Shown here in pieces: positions 1 to 8,143 of a DNA stretch of 64,000 nucleotides. The notes beneath the pieces were generated by a model. It searched no databases. It saw nothing but the letters and a program-made list of their open reading frames with translations, and was not told the DNA's origin. Location of the stretch: the NCBI GenBank assembly GCA_965216695.1, contig OZ244212.1, positions 3,844,001 through 3,908,000 on the forward strand. Direction: 5' to 3'. The position numbers were made by a program, and so were the translations under genes. The stretch is from G965216695 sp965216695 (GTDB lineage Bacteria > Pseudomonadota > Gammaproteobacteria > Pseudomonadales > Azotimanducaceae). Every line of letters begins with the position of its first letter. Positions within the stretch are counted from its first letter, which is position 1.

Positions 1-184
1 CGCGTTTACCGTGCTCGACCCGGCGGGCGAACTCGCGGTGGATCTCGGTGTATACGGTGCCCCCGAAAGTTTTCTGGTGGATGCGCAGGGCACGATCGTC
101 TACAAACGCGTTGGCGCGGTGGATATGCGGATCTGGAACGATGAGATAGCGCCAGTCCTCGCGCAGATCACGCCCGATGCGTGA
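1..184 (+). CDS. ccmG: Thiol:disulfide interchange protein CcmG/DsbE, C-terminal end (partial)
   Basis: This is the last 60 or so residues of a thioredoxin-fold protein, cut by the window edge; the frame begins at base 2. It contains VYGAPESFLVDAQG, which matches the cis-proline segment (GAPE-T/S-FL-I/V-D) of the DsbE/CcmG family. CcmG is a membrane-anchored periplasmic reductant of apocytochrome c and its chaperone CcmH. The stop codon (182-184) lies inside the start of ccmH, so the two genes are translationally coupled. The active-site CxxC is outside the window. The identification rests on this C-terminal motif and on the ccmH-ccmI genes that follow. Confidence 0.85.
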   Translation, partial: AFTVLDPAGELAVDLGVYGAPESFLVDAQGTIVYKRVGAVDMRIWNDEIAPVLAQITPDA

Positions 185-671
185 TCGCATGTCACGCTCG
201 ACGGTGGGTGTGTTCAGCGCGGCAATGATACTGTTGGTCGCAGTCTTCGGTGTTGCCGTGCCGGCCGCGGCGGCAGAGCGCATCGAAGCGCACGAATTTC
301 CGAACGAATCGGTGGAACGTGCCTATAAGCGCCTGATCGCCGATCTTCGGTGCCCTAACTGCCTGAACACCAATCTCGCCGGATCGGATGCACCCATAGC
401 CCAGGACCTTCGCCGCGTGGTACACCGCTTGTTGGTGGAGGAAGCCATGAGCGAGCGCGAGGTCGAGGCGTACCTGCAGGCACGGTACGGTGACTTCGTG
501 CTCTACGATCCGCCGCTCCAGCGGAACACCTACCTGTTGTGGTTTGCATTGCCGGTACTGCTCTTCGCGGGCGCATTACTGGTATGGCGCGTCTACCGGC
601 GCCAGCCGTCCAAGCCCATCGATGACAGCGTACGCGCCCGGGCGCGTCAGATTCTAGAGCGCGACCAGTGA
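177..671 (+). CDS. ccmH: Cytochrome c-type biogenesis protein CcmH
   Basis: This is a 164-residue protein with an N-terminal signal segment (about residues 12-33), the redox motif LRCPNCLN (LRCxxC) near residues 57-64 and one C-terminal membrane helix (about 118-140) ending in a basic cytoplasmic tail. CcmH keeps the haem-binding cysteines of apocytochrome c reduced during System I maturation. The length fits the short CcmH type, in which the TPR part is a separate gene (ccmI follows). The ATG at 177 overlaps the end of ccmG. A second ATG five codons in (189) is also possible. Confidence 0.93.
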   Translation: MRDRMSRSTVGVFSAAMILLVAVFGVAVPAAAAERIEAHEFPNESVERAYKRLIADLRCPNCLNTNLAGSDAPIAQDLRRVVHRLLVEEAMSEREVEAYLQARYGDFVLYDPPLQRNTYLLWFALPVLLFAGALLVWRVYRRQPSKPIDDSVRARARQILERDQ

Positions 672-1849
672 TCTGGATTTGGGTCGCGCTGCTTTCTCTG
701 GCGGCGGCCGCCTGTGTTGTCGTACCGGCGCGGCTGCCGCGCCGGACAGTCCGACCGTTGACTCCCGAAATTGAGGTGGCCCGTGCGCTGCATCGGGATC
801 GGCTGCGGGAGCTCGAGGGGGAGGCGATACAGGGCACGGTGGCGGACAGCGAATTGGCGGAGGCGGTCGCCGAACTGGATGCGCGGCTGCTCGAGGATGC
901 GGATGCGGTTCGCGAAAGACCGGCAAGTGGGACCGAGCGTCGGTGGCTGCCGGCGGTAGTCGCGTTGCTCGTTGCCGTAAGCGGCAGTGCGCTGTATGGC
1001 TGGTTCGGTGAGCCGAGTGCACCCGTTCTCCGGGGCGCAGATGCAGTGCTTGCATTGGCAGACGACCAGCACGCGGAGCTCGCTCGCTGGAAGCAGGTGC
1101 TGGAAGCGCGCGTGGCGGCGCAGCCGGACGATGCCAAAAGCTGGTATCTGCTGGGGCACGCGCGGCTCAAAGCGAGTCAATTCAGCGCCGCTGCGGAAGC
1201 GTTCGCGGCGGCGCACGAGGCGAGCGGTGGCGATACCACGATTGACCTCTACTGGTTGCAGGCGCGGTATCTGGCCAACGACCGCGTACTCGATGACGAG
1301 TCCCAGACGATCGTAGAACGCATTCTTTCGAGGTCGCCGGATCACCCGGTGGTTTTGGAACTGCTTGCAGTGGAAGCGATGCGGGCGCAGCGATTCGACC
1401 TTGCGGTGGGATTATTGAACCGGGCGGCCGCAAATGCGGGGTCGCCGCAGCAGGCCGCGATGTTGGCCGCTGGACTGGCCGCGGCGCGCCAGCGCAGCGG
1501 TGACCCTGTCCCGGCGATTGACGTACGCTTGAGCGCTCCGGCGTTGCCGCCGCCTCAGGGTTCGGTGCTGTTTGTGCTGGCGCGACCGCCCGGAGGCGGC
1601 ATGCCCTACGCGGTCATCCGCCGTCCGCTGGGTCTGCTGCCGGAGCGTATTCGTCTGGACGATCTGGTCAGCATGACCGCGGAGCGAAAACTTTCCTCGG
1701 CGCCGCACGTTGAAGTCGTGGTGCGCGTCAGTTTGTCGGGTTCGGCCGCCCGCAACCCCGGGGACTGGGAATGGCGCTCAGACCCGCTGGCGCTTGGTGA
1801 ACAGGTGATCCAGCTCGAGGCCGAACTCGCGCCCCCGCCCGCCGGTTGA
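668..1849 (+). CDS. ccmI: Cytochrome c maturation protein CcmI (TPR)
   Basis: This is a 393-residue protein starting at GTG, which overlaps the ccmH stop (GTGA). Residues 1-20 form a first membrane helix. A short conserved region rich in Arg and Glu follows (about 33-75), then a second membrane helix near 95-112 and TPR-type repeats (about 130-270, with KSWYLLGHARLKASQF as a typical helix pair). The C-terminal domain (about 280-390) is periplasmic. This matches CcmI/CycH, which brings apocytochrome c to the CcmFH haem lyase. It is the last gene of the ccm run; the next 350 bases are non-coding. Confidence 0.9.
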   Translation: MIWIWVALLSLAAAACVVVPARLPRRTVRPLTPEIEVARALHRDRLRELEGEAIQGTVADSELAEAVAELDARLLEDADAVRERPASGTERRWLPAVVALLVAVSGSALYGWFGEPSAPVLRGADAVLALADDQHAELARWKQVLEARVAAQPDDAKSWYLLGHARLKASQFSAAAEAFAAAHEASGGDTTIDLYWLQARYLANDRVLDDESQTIVERILSRSPDHPVVLELLAVEAMRAQRFDLAVGLLNRAAANAGSPQQAAMLAAGLAAARQRSGDPVPAIDVRLSAPALPPPQGSVLFVLARPPGGGMPYAVIRRPLGLLPERIRLDDLVSMTAERKLSSAPHVEVVVRVSLSGSAARNPGDWEWRSDPLALGEQVIQLEAELAPPPAG

Positions 1850-1935
1850 GGTTTCTCCATTTTTTTGACTCGTCGCGGAACCCCGTGTGTGTCCGCGTGT
1901 CAAATGTTCAACGGGTTGTCCCTGCAGGTTTTCGT

Positions 1936-1983
1936 GCTGGAGAGCTGGAGAGCTGGAGAGCTGGAGAGCTGGAGAGCTGGAGA
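1936..1983. repeat. 8-bp tandem repeat, six perfect copies
   Basis: The unit GCTGGAGA is repeated six times without a mismatch from 1936 to 1983, followed by a decaying partial copy and a further GCTGGAGAGG near 1993. A perfect short-unit repeat of this kind is prone to slipped-strand changes in copy number. It lies in the gap between ccmI and gntR and does not overlap a convincing gene. Confidence 0.95.
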
Positions 1984-2046
1984 GCAAGAACAGCGCTGGA
2001 GAGGGCGCGTGCGGAACATAGGCGAAGATCATCGCGGCACATTCTG

Positions 2047-2088
2047 AAAAGCTCATCGTGGAAAGCTCATCGTGAAAAGTTCGTTGAG
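2047..2088. repeat. 14-bp direct repeat, three copies (third degenerate)
   Basis: Bases 2047-2060 and 2061-2074 are AAAAGCTCATCGTG and GAAAGCTCATCGTG. A third, weaker copy (AAAAGTTCGTTGAG) follows at 2075-2088. The tract is about 115 bases upstream of the gntR start and could be regulatory or simple duplication; the sequence does not decide. Confidence 0.85.
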
Positions 2089-2200
2089 TAGTGAATCTGG
2101 ACCAGGGACCGTACGCGTTACCGCGGTGCCTGCGAACGGCACGGGCAGCAACACGGGGCAACCTTATCGAGGGCTACTAAACTCAAGGGGTTAAGCAAAC

Positions 2201-2941
2201 GTGGAACATGCACCGCTACAACAATCGGCATCCGGGTCCGATTCCCGCTCCTCCCTGCGTGCGGGGATCGCGCAGGCTGGACAGATGGGCAACGGTGTCG
2301 ACGCGTCGACACCGATTACCGAGCAGATTGCCAATCACCTCGGGCGCGAAATCGTGTCGGGCGCACGGAGTCCGAGCTCGCGCATTCAGGAGCTGGCTGT
2401 CGCAAAGCAGCTGGGCGTCTCTCGGGGCTCGGTCCGGGAAGCGTTGTTGCTGCTCGAAAGCCGCCATCTCATTGAGATCCTGCCGCGGCGCGGCGCGCTC
2501 GTTACGCAGTTTTCGGAATCAGAAATCATAAGATTTTCAAATCTTTACGAAGACTTATTGGAACGATTGTTCGCAGATATTGCCGATTCCGGCGTGGATC
2601 TCGGGCGGTTCACGCAGGCGTATGCTCCGCTCCAGGGTGGCGTGCCCTCGGTGGTCGAGCTGATCGATGCGCGCCACGCGCTGCTCTTGACCGCCACCAA
2701 CCTTTCTAGCGATCAGTTTCTGGTGAGTGTGGTGCGGGGTCTGTTGCCCGTGGCGGAACGCATGCTGCACCTTGCGGCGCAACATCGGGATTTCGACCTG
2801 CGTGACTCGTCTCGTTTTTTCGGCCTGGTGCTCGATGCGCTCACGCAGCGCGATGGCGCGCGACTTCGCGAGATCATTCCGGCATTCGTTGAGCGCGAGA
2901 AGAAACTCGCCATCGCGTCGCTCAGTCGACATACCGCATAG
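2201..2941 (+). CDS. GntR/FCD-family transcriptional regulator
   Basis: This is a 246-residue protein starting at GTG, with AAGGGG ten bases upstream. The N-terminal winged helix-turn-helix is at about residues 38-105; IQELAVAKQLGVSRGSVREA is the recognition region. The rest (about 115-235) is all-helical, as in the FCD ligand-binding domain of the FadR subfamily. Such proteins bind palindromic operators and respond to small carboxylic acids. A GntR gene also sits before smc in Pseudomonas, so the context is conserved. An alternative ATG lies at 2285, directly before a perfect 22-bp palindrome (2293-2314) inside the coding region. The ligand is not predictable. Confidence 0.85.
   Translation: MEHAPLQQSASGSDSRSSLRAGIAQAGQMGNGVDASTPITEQIANHLGREIVSGARSPSSRIQELAVAKQLGVSRGSVREALLLLESRHLIEILPRRGALVTQFSESEIIRFSNLYEDLLERLFADIADSGVDLGRFTQAYAPLQGGVPSVVELIDARHALLLTATNLSSDQFLVSVVRGLLPVAERMLHLAAQHRDFDLRDSSRFFGLVLDALTQRDGARLREIIPAFVEREKKLAIASLSRHTA
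2293..2314. promoter_or_regulatory. Perfect 22-bp palindrome inside the gntR 5' coding region
   Basis: The half-site CGGTGTCGACG is followed directly by its reverse complement, with no spacer. It lies 92 bases into the annotated gntR frame and 8 bases after the alternative ATG at 2285. GntR proteins bind palindromes and often regulate themselves, so an autoregulatory operator is possible. This role is inferred; only the symmetry is seen. Confidence 0.4.
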
Positions 2942-3352
2942 GCGAAAAGGTAGGCCGAACGGCAGGCGCAACCGCAGGCGGGCAACACGCGCTGGGCCGC
3001 GACCGAGGAAGTTTGAGAGCGTCCGAGCGAACAGAATCCGCGTGTCGGATTAGATCGTATTGATCGCATCCCATCGTGTTTGTGAGCTGGGCCGCTCGTT
3101 GCTGGCCTTGATGTCGAGCCTCTTGTTGAACCTCGTGCTGAATCTTGTTGCTACGATTCTTATCGAGCGGAGGCGCGTTAACGACGGTGTCCGGTCGGAG
3201 CGGTGCCGCGGCGCGTGCTGTGCGCCTTAAAAAAACGGCAAAATCATTACGCATTTTGCGTCAAACCCGATAGACTACGCGCTGCTCGAAACTCGCGATT
3301 CGAGCCGTTTTCCAAGGACAGAATTCAACGAATCGGTACATAGACCGGCTTC
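2942..3352. other. Non-coding gap upstream of smc
   Basis: No gene is recognised in these 411 bases. The last 120 bases are relatively AT-rich and should hold the smc promoter. TTACGC and TAGACT, 18 bases apart (near 3246 and 3271), are a weak sigma-70-like pair. An inverted repeat GCTCGAA/TTCGAGC with an 8-base loop (3284-3305) would form a small hairpin in the smc leader. Confidence 0.4.
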
Positions 3353-6300
3353 ATGCGTCTGAAACAAGTCAAGCTTGCAGGATTCAAGTCGTTTGTTGAT
3401 CCAACAAGCATTACTTTCCCCGGTAATCGCAGCGCAGTCGTAGGTCCCAACGGCTGTGGCAAGTCGAACATCATCGACGCTGTGCGCTGGGTGATGGGCG
3501 AGAGTTCCGCGAAGCAGCTGCGCGGCGAAAACCTCACTGACGTCATCTTCAACGGTTCGAATGCGCGCAAGCCGACGGCAATGGCGAGTATCGAGCTGCT
3601 GTTCGACAACTCCGACGGACGGGTCGGCGGCGAGTACGCGTCCTACGCCGAACTGTCGATTCGCAGGCAGGTTACGCGCGATGCCCAATCTCAATATTTT
3701 CTGAACGGCAGCAAGTGCCGCAGGCGGGACATACAGGACGTTTTTCTCGGAACGGGTTTCGGTCCGCGCAGCTACTCGATCATCGAGCAGGGCATGATCA
3801 GTCAGCTCGTCGAGGCTCGCCCGGAAGATCTGCGTATTTTTCTGGAGGAAGCGGCGGGCATTTCCAAATACAAGGAGCGTCGTAAGGAAACCGCCAATCG
3901 CATCAAGCATACGCGCGAAAATCTGGAACGACTGAGCGACATACGCGACGAGCTCGGCCGGCAGCTCGAACGTCTGCAACGGCAGGCAAAGGCGGCCGAG
4001 CGTTACCGTGCGTTGAAGAAGACGGAAGCGCGAGCGATTGCCGAACTCTATGCGTTGCGTTACCGGGCGCTGCAGGAAGACATGCAATCGTCGCGCGCGC
4101 AGATCCGGGACTTTGAAGTCGCGCTGGAAAAAGCCGTGGCCGGCCAGCGCCGCCTCGATGCCGACATCGAACGTGAGCGGCAAACCTACGCTCAGGCCAA
4201 CGAACGGTTCAACGCGGTTCAGGGCGAGTTTTACGAACTGGGCGCGGATATCGCTCGCGTGGAGGAATCCATCCAGTTCAGCCAATCGCGCGTCCAACAA
4301 CTCGAGGGCGATCTGCAGGCCGTTGATCAGCAAGCTGAGGAAACAGCGCATCAGCTGATGCTGGACAACGCGGCCATCCGAGCAATCGATGCTGATCTGA
4401 GCTCGCTCGGACCCGAGGTGGAGGCAGCCCGGGGTCGAGATGCCGCGGCGCAGCAGGCGCTCGAAGCGTTCGAGGACGCGTTCCGCGAACATCAGGCGGC
4501 GTGGGAATCTTTTTCCTCCGAAGTGTCCGGGCACGAGCGCGATGCCCAGGTTCAGGCTTCGCGCGTCGAGCACATTGATCAGTTGCTACAGCGCCTGCAG
4601 GTGCGGGCGGAGCAGCTGGAAACGGACGCGGCAGGCGTGCCCGAGGTTACGGATGGTCAGGTGGAAACCCTGGCGTTGCAGATTCAGGAGACCGAACGAG
4701 AACATCGCGCGGCCGAGGCGGACATCGATCAGTGCGTCCGTGAACATGGCCGCGCGAAAGAGGAATTGCTGCATTACGAACGCACGCTCGAAGAGGCTCG
4801 CAACGACGTGCAGACGCTCAGGCATCAGCTTGCGGGCGTGCAGGCGATTCAGGAAGCGGCGCTCGGGCGGGAGAACTCTGACGCAGGAGAGTGGTTGACC
4901 CGCAACGACCTGGCGCAGGCCGTGCGCCTCGGCGAAGCGTTACACGTCGCGCCGGGCTGGGAACGCGCGGTGGAAACGGTACTCGGCGACTTCGTACAAG
5001 GCCTGCTCGTGGACGACATCGAGTCGTTCGCGGAGCGGCTGCAGGGTGCGCAGGTGCGCGGCGTGACGTTGATTGCCGGCGGTTCCGTACCGGCGGATGG
5101 CGGCAATCTACCGGCGTTGGCAACGCTCGTCCGTTCGGATCAGGTGGCGATCGGGTCACTGCTGCATGACGTATTCGCGGCGGAATCGGTCGCGGTCGGG
5201 TTCGCGGAACGCGCCAACCTGGCACCGGGACAGAGCATCGTCACCCGCGAAGGTGTCTGGATCGGCAAGGATTGGGTGCGGGTGCTGCCGGAAGCGGCGC
5301 TGCACGACGGTGTGATTGAACGTGCGCAGGAAATCGACACGCTGGAAGCCCGGGTCGGCGAAGCGGAACACGAACTGGCGAGCTTGCAGCGTAGCGTCAG
5401 CGAAGGCCGTGAGCGGATCGACGAACTTGAGCGCGAACGCGAGTCGCTGCAACACCGGGTAACCAAGTTGGGCCGCGCGCTGGCAGACCTGCAGACGGAT
5501 CATGGGGTGCGTCGGGTGCGGGTCGAGGAAGCGGAAGCGCGCCGCGTGCGTGTGGATACCGAGCGTGCCGACATCGAGTCGCAGATTGCTGCAGAGTCGG
5601 AGAATCTTGCGCATGCACGAGACGCGTTGCGAGTCGCGGAAGCTGCGCTCGAAGACCTTGGGGAGCGTCGGCCGCGGTTGCTCACGCAGCGCGACGGAGC
5701 TTCCGAACAGGTTCAGGGCGCACGGTCGCACGCGCGCGACGAACGCGACGCACTGTATGCGCTCGACACACGCTGGCAGACACTCGAATCTCGGCATGCA
5801 GCCAGCGTCGCGGCGCGCGAACGTCTCATCAAGCAACGCGACGCGCTCGCGGCGCAAAAGCAGGCGCTCACCGCATCCATCGGAGATACACGCACGCCGT
5901 TGCCCGACCTGCAGGCGCGCCTGGAGACGAAGCTTTCGCAGCGCGCAGACGTGGAATCGCGGCAGGCAGAGCTGCGCGCCGAACTCGAAACGATCGATGC
6001 AAACGTTCGTGCGCTGGAACAACAGCGCAGCGAAGCCGCCGCCGCCGTGGACACGGTGCGCGGAAACCTCGAGCGTGTGCGCGTGTCGTTCGAGGGCCTG
6101 TCCGTGCAGGAAAAGACGTTAACCGAGCAGATCTCGCGAACCGAGTTCACCCTCGCGACGCTGCTCGAAGAAATGCCCGAGGACGCGAGCGAGCGTGCCT
6201 GGGAAGAAGAACTGGAAAAACTGGATCGCCGTATTCAGCGGCTTGGCGCCATCAACCTGGCGGCCATCGAAGAATACGACCAGCAGTCGGAACGCAAGGT

Positions 6301-6856
6301 CTATCTGGATCAGCAGAACGCGGATCTGGAAGCGGCATTGGAAACGTTAACGACTGCCATTCGAAAAATAGACAAGGAAACGCGATCCCGTTTCAAGGAC
6401 ACGTTCGAACGAGTGAATCAGCAACTTGGGGAGCTGTTCCCGAAGGTGTTTGGAGGAGGCTCCGCTCGTCTCGAACTCACAGGGGAGGATCTGCTCGATA
6501 CCGGGGTTACGCTGATGGCGCGGCCGCCGGGAAAACGCAATTCGAGCATCCATCTGTTGTCCGGGGGCGAGAAGGCGATGACGGCCGTGGCGCTGATCTT
6601 TGCCATCTTTCATCTGAACCCGAGTCCGGTGTGTTTGCTGGACGAGGTGGATGCGCCTTTGGACGACACCAATGTCGGTCGTTTCGCAGAACTCATCCAA
6701 GAGATGTCGGCCGACGTCCAGTTTGTCGTGATAACGCACAACAAGATCACGATGGAGATGGCCGATCATCTGATGGGGGTCACGATGAACGAGCCCGGTG
6801 TCTCGCGACTGGTTACGGTGGATGTCGAGGAAGCGGCGGCGATGGCCGCGGTGTAG
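3353..6856 (+). CDS. smc: Chromosome segregation/condensation ATPase SMC
   Basis: This is a 1167-residue SMC protein. The N-terminal ATPase half has Walker A GPNGCGKSN (31-39). Long coiled coils run from about 170 to 500 and 650 to 1010, with a globular hinge between (about 505-640). The C-terminal half carries the ABC signature LLSGGEKAMTA (about 1068) and Walker B VCLLDEVDAPLDD (about 1093-1105). All catalytic motifs are intact and the length is normal. SMC works with ScpA and ScpB to organise and separate the chromosome. The gene is followed by zipA and ligA, a conserved gammaproteobacterial order. Confidence 0.98.
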   Translation: MRLKQVKLAGFKSFVDPTSITFPGNRSAVVGPNGCGKSNIIDAVRWVMGESSAKQLRGENLTDVIFNGSNARKPTAMASIELLFDNSDGRVGGEYASYAELSIRRQVTRDAQSQYFLNGSKCRRRDIQDVFLGTGFGPRSYSIIEQGMISQLVEARPEDLRIFLEEAAGISKYKERRKETANRIKHTRENLERLSDIRDELGRQLERLQRQAKAAERYRALKKTEARAIAELYALRYRALQEDMQSSRAQIRDFEVALEKAVAGQRRLDADIERERQTYAQANERFNAVQGEFYELGADIARVEESIQFSQSRVQQLEGDLQAVDQQAEETAHQLMLDNAAIRAIDADLSSLGPEVEAARGRDAAAQQALEAFEDAFREHQAAWESFSSEVSGHERDAQVQASRVEHIDQLLQRLQVRAEQLETDAAGVPEVTDGQVETLALQIQETEREHRAAEADIDQCVREHGRAKEELLHYERTLEEARNDVQTLRHQLAGVQAIQEAALGRENSDAGEWLTRNDLAQAVRLGEALHVAPGWERAVETVLGDFVQGLLVDDIESFAERLQGAQVRGVTLIAGGSVPADGGNLPALATLVRSDQVAIGSLLHDVFAAESVAVGFAERANLAPGQSIVTREGVWIGKDWVRVLPEAALHDGVIERAQEIDTLEARVGEAEHELASLQRSVSEGRERIDELERERESLQHRVTKLGRALADLQTDHGVRRVRVEEAEARRVRVDTERADIESQIAAESENLAHARDALRVAEAALEDLGERRPRLLTQRDGASEQVQGARSHARDERDALYALDTRWQTLESRHAASVAARERLIKQRDALAAQKQALTASIGDTRTPLPDLQARLETKLSQRADVESRQAELRAELETIDANVRALEQQRSEAAAAVDTVRGNLERVRVSFEGLSVQEKTLTEQISRTEFTLATLLEEMPEDASERAWEEELEKLDRRIQRLGAINLAAIEEYDQQSERKVYLDQQNADLEAALETLTTAIRKIDKETRSRFKDTFERVNQQLGELFPKVFGGGSARLELTGEDLLDTGVTLMARPPGKRNSSIHLLSGGEKAMTAVALIFAIFHLNPSPVCLLDEVDAPLDDTNVGRFAELIQEMSADVQFVVITHNKITMEMADHLMGVTMNEPGVSRLVTVDVEEAAAMAAV

Positions 6857-6861
6857 CGCAG

Positions 6862-6875
6862 ACCGTCATGACGGT
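6862..6875. promoter_or_regulatory. 14-bp perfect palindrome between smc and zipA
   Basis: ACCGTCATGACGGT lies 5 bases after the smc stop and 44 bases before the zipA start. It is followed by TTCGTT. The stem is too short for a convincing terminator, so it may be a protein-binding site or chance. Confidence 0.3.
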
Positions 6876-6919
6876 TTCGTTGCTCGAATAAACCCGATCG
6901 AGGGGAGCAGGAGCTTCGA

Positions 6920-8143
6920 GTGGACATTAAAGATCTGATTCTGATCGTCGGCGGTTTGTTGATCGCGGGCGTCATGGCGCACGGGTTCTGGATTGCTTGG
7001 CGAGCCAAGCGCGAACCGCTGCGTATGGAAATCGTTCCGGACCTGATTCCAGAACCGCTGGACGAAATGGAAGTGCTCCGCAGCGAGTTGCCCAACGGCG
7101 GTAGCCGCCCGGTGAACGAACGGCTCGGCGACGCGGTCGCGCGCGGCCGCGAACCGCGGCAGGCGCAGCGCAACCGTGAGGCACCGGAACAAACGGCGCT
7201 GGACCTCGACGAACAGCTCCCGGTTCTGCTCGAGCCGGCGTCGACGCAATCGTCTACCGCGGCAGATACCAGGCCGCCCCCGGCGACGCCTCGTCGCCGG
7301 CGGGAACCGGTGCTGGATGCGCCGGAAACCACCGAACGGAAGGCCAACGATCGCGGGCAGCGGCGAGCTGCCACCGCCAAAACGTCCTATCAAACCAAGC
7401 CGAGTCCGCGGGCTGCGGCTGACGACATCGACCCGCCGACCGGGCGAGCGGCTACGCAGGCCTCCCCGGCGGAGGAGCCGCAGAGTTCGGACAGCGCAGC
7501 GTCGGCAGGGCCGCGGCGGTCGCGTGTTGCAGACGTAACATTGCCGCCCACCGACGAGGCCGGTCGTGCCGCCCGCCGCCGTCGTGGCGATGCCGCAGCT
7601 GGCGGATCGACCACCGGCGTCGAGCGCCGCCGGTCGTCGAGTGGCCCCTATTACGGGCGTGAAAGACGTGGCGCGGCGCGCGCGGGCGCTGACGGTGCAC
7701 CTTCGCAACCCTCGACCCCGGTACCCAACGACCTGATCATGCTGCACGTGATCGCCCACGCGACCTTCCGCGGCAAAGACCTGACGCAGGCGTTGCGCAA
7801 TCGCGGACTACGCTACGGTGAAATGGGGATCTTCCATCGCATCGATCCTTTGACCAAGGCGCGCCAGTTCAGCGTCGCCAATATTGTCGAGCCCGGGAGT
7901 TTCAACCTGAAGAATCTGGGCGGGTTCACGTCGCCCGGCATTGTGTTCTTCATGCAGTTGCCTGGGCCGGAGAATCCGCAAACCGCGCTGGAAGACATGC
8001 TCCGCGTGGCGCAGAAAATTGCCGATCAGCTTGGCGGTGACGTGTTGGATCACGCGCGCAGTCCGTTAACGGCCGCCACTACCGAACTGTACCGGCAACG
8101 CGCCGTGGACGTCGCACAGAGCCAAACCGCCCGGGGCGCATGA
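6920..8143 (+). CDS. zipA: Cell division protein ZipA
   Basis: This is a 407-residue protein starting at GTG, with a GGAGCAGGAG ribosome-binding region upstream. Residues 4-26 form a membrane anchor with the N-terminus outside. Residues 30-265 are a charged, Pro/Arg/Ala-rich unstructured linker, and about 270-395 form the FtsZ-binding domain (starting near PNDLIMLHVIAHATFRGKD). ZipA tethers FtsZ filaments to the inner membrane at the division site. The linker is longer than in E. coli (328 residues in total). The stop overlaps the ligA start (ATGA), so the two genes are coupled. Confidence 0.95.
   Translation: MDIKDLILIVGGLLIAGVMAHGFWIAWRAKREPLRMEIVPDLIPEPLDEMEVLRSELPNGGSRPVNERLGDAVARGREPRQAQRNREAPEQTALDLDEQLPVLLEPASTQSSTAADTRPPPATPRRRREPVLDAPETTERKANDRGQRRAATAKTSYQTKPSPRAAADDIDPPTGRAATQASPAEEPQSSDSAASAGPRRSRVADVTLPPTDEAGRAARRRRGDAAAGGSTTGVERRRSSSGPYYGRERRGAARAGADGAPSQPSTPVPNDLIMLHVIAHATFRGKDLTQALRNRGLRYGEMGIFHRIDPLTKARQFSVANIVEPGSFNLKNLGGFTSPGIVFFMQLPGPENPQTALEDMLRVAQKIADQLGGDVLDHARSPLTAATTELYRQRAVDVAQSQTARGA

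Larger units (their letters stand above)
1850..2200. other. Non-coding gap between ccmI and the gntR regulator
   Basis: No convincing gene is seen here. Short frames run through it, but they consist of repeat-encoded residues (LESWRAGE) without family resemblance. The gap holds two tandem repeat tracts (listed separately) and the ribosome-binding site of the next gene (AAGGGG at 2185-2190). No strong promoter or terminator hairpin stands out. Confidence 0.6.

Noticed and set aside
1846..2091. 81-residue open frame across the 8-bp tandem repeat
   Set aside because: Its residues come from the repeat (LESWRAGE) and there is no family resemblance or ribosome-binding site of note.
3275..4573. Long minus-strand frame (432 codons) under smc
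   Set aside because: It is the antisense shadow of the smc coiled coil; codon-position GC makes such frames common here and the smc motifs are intact.
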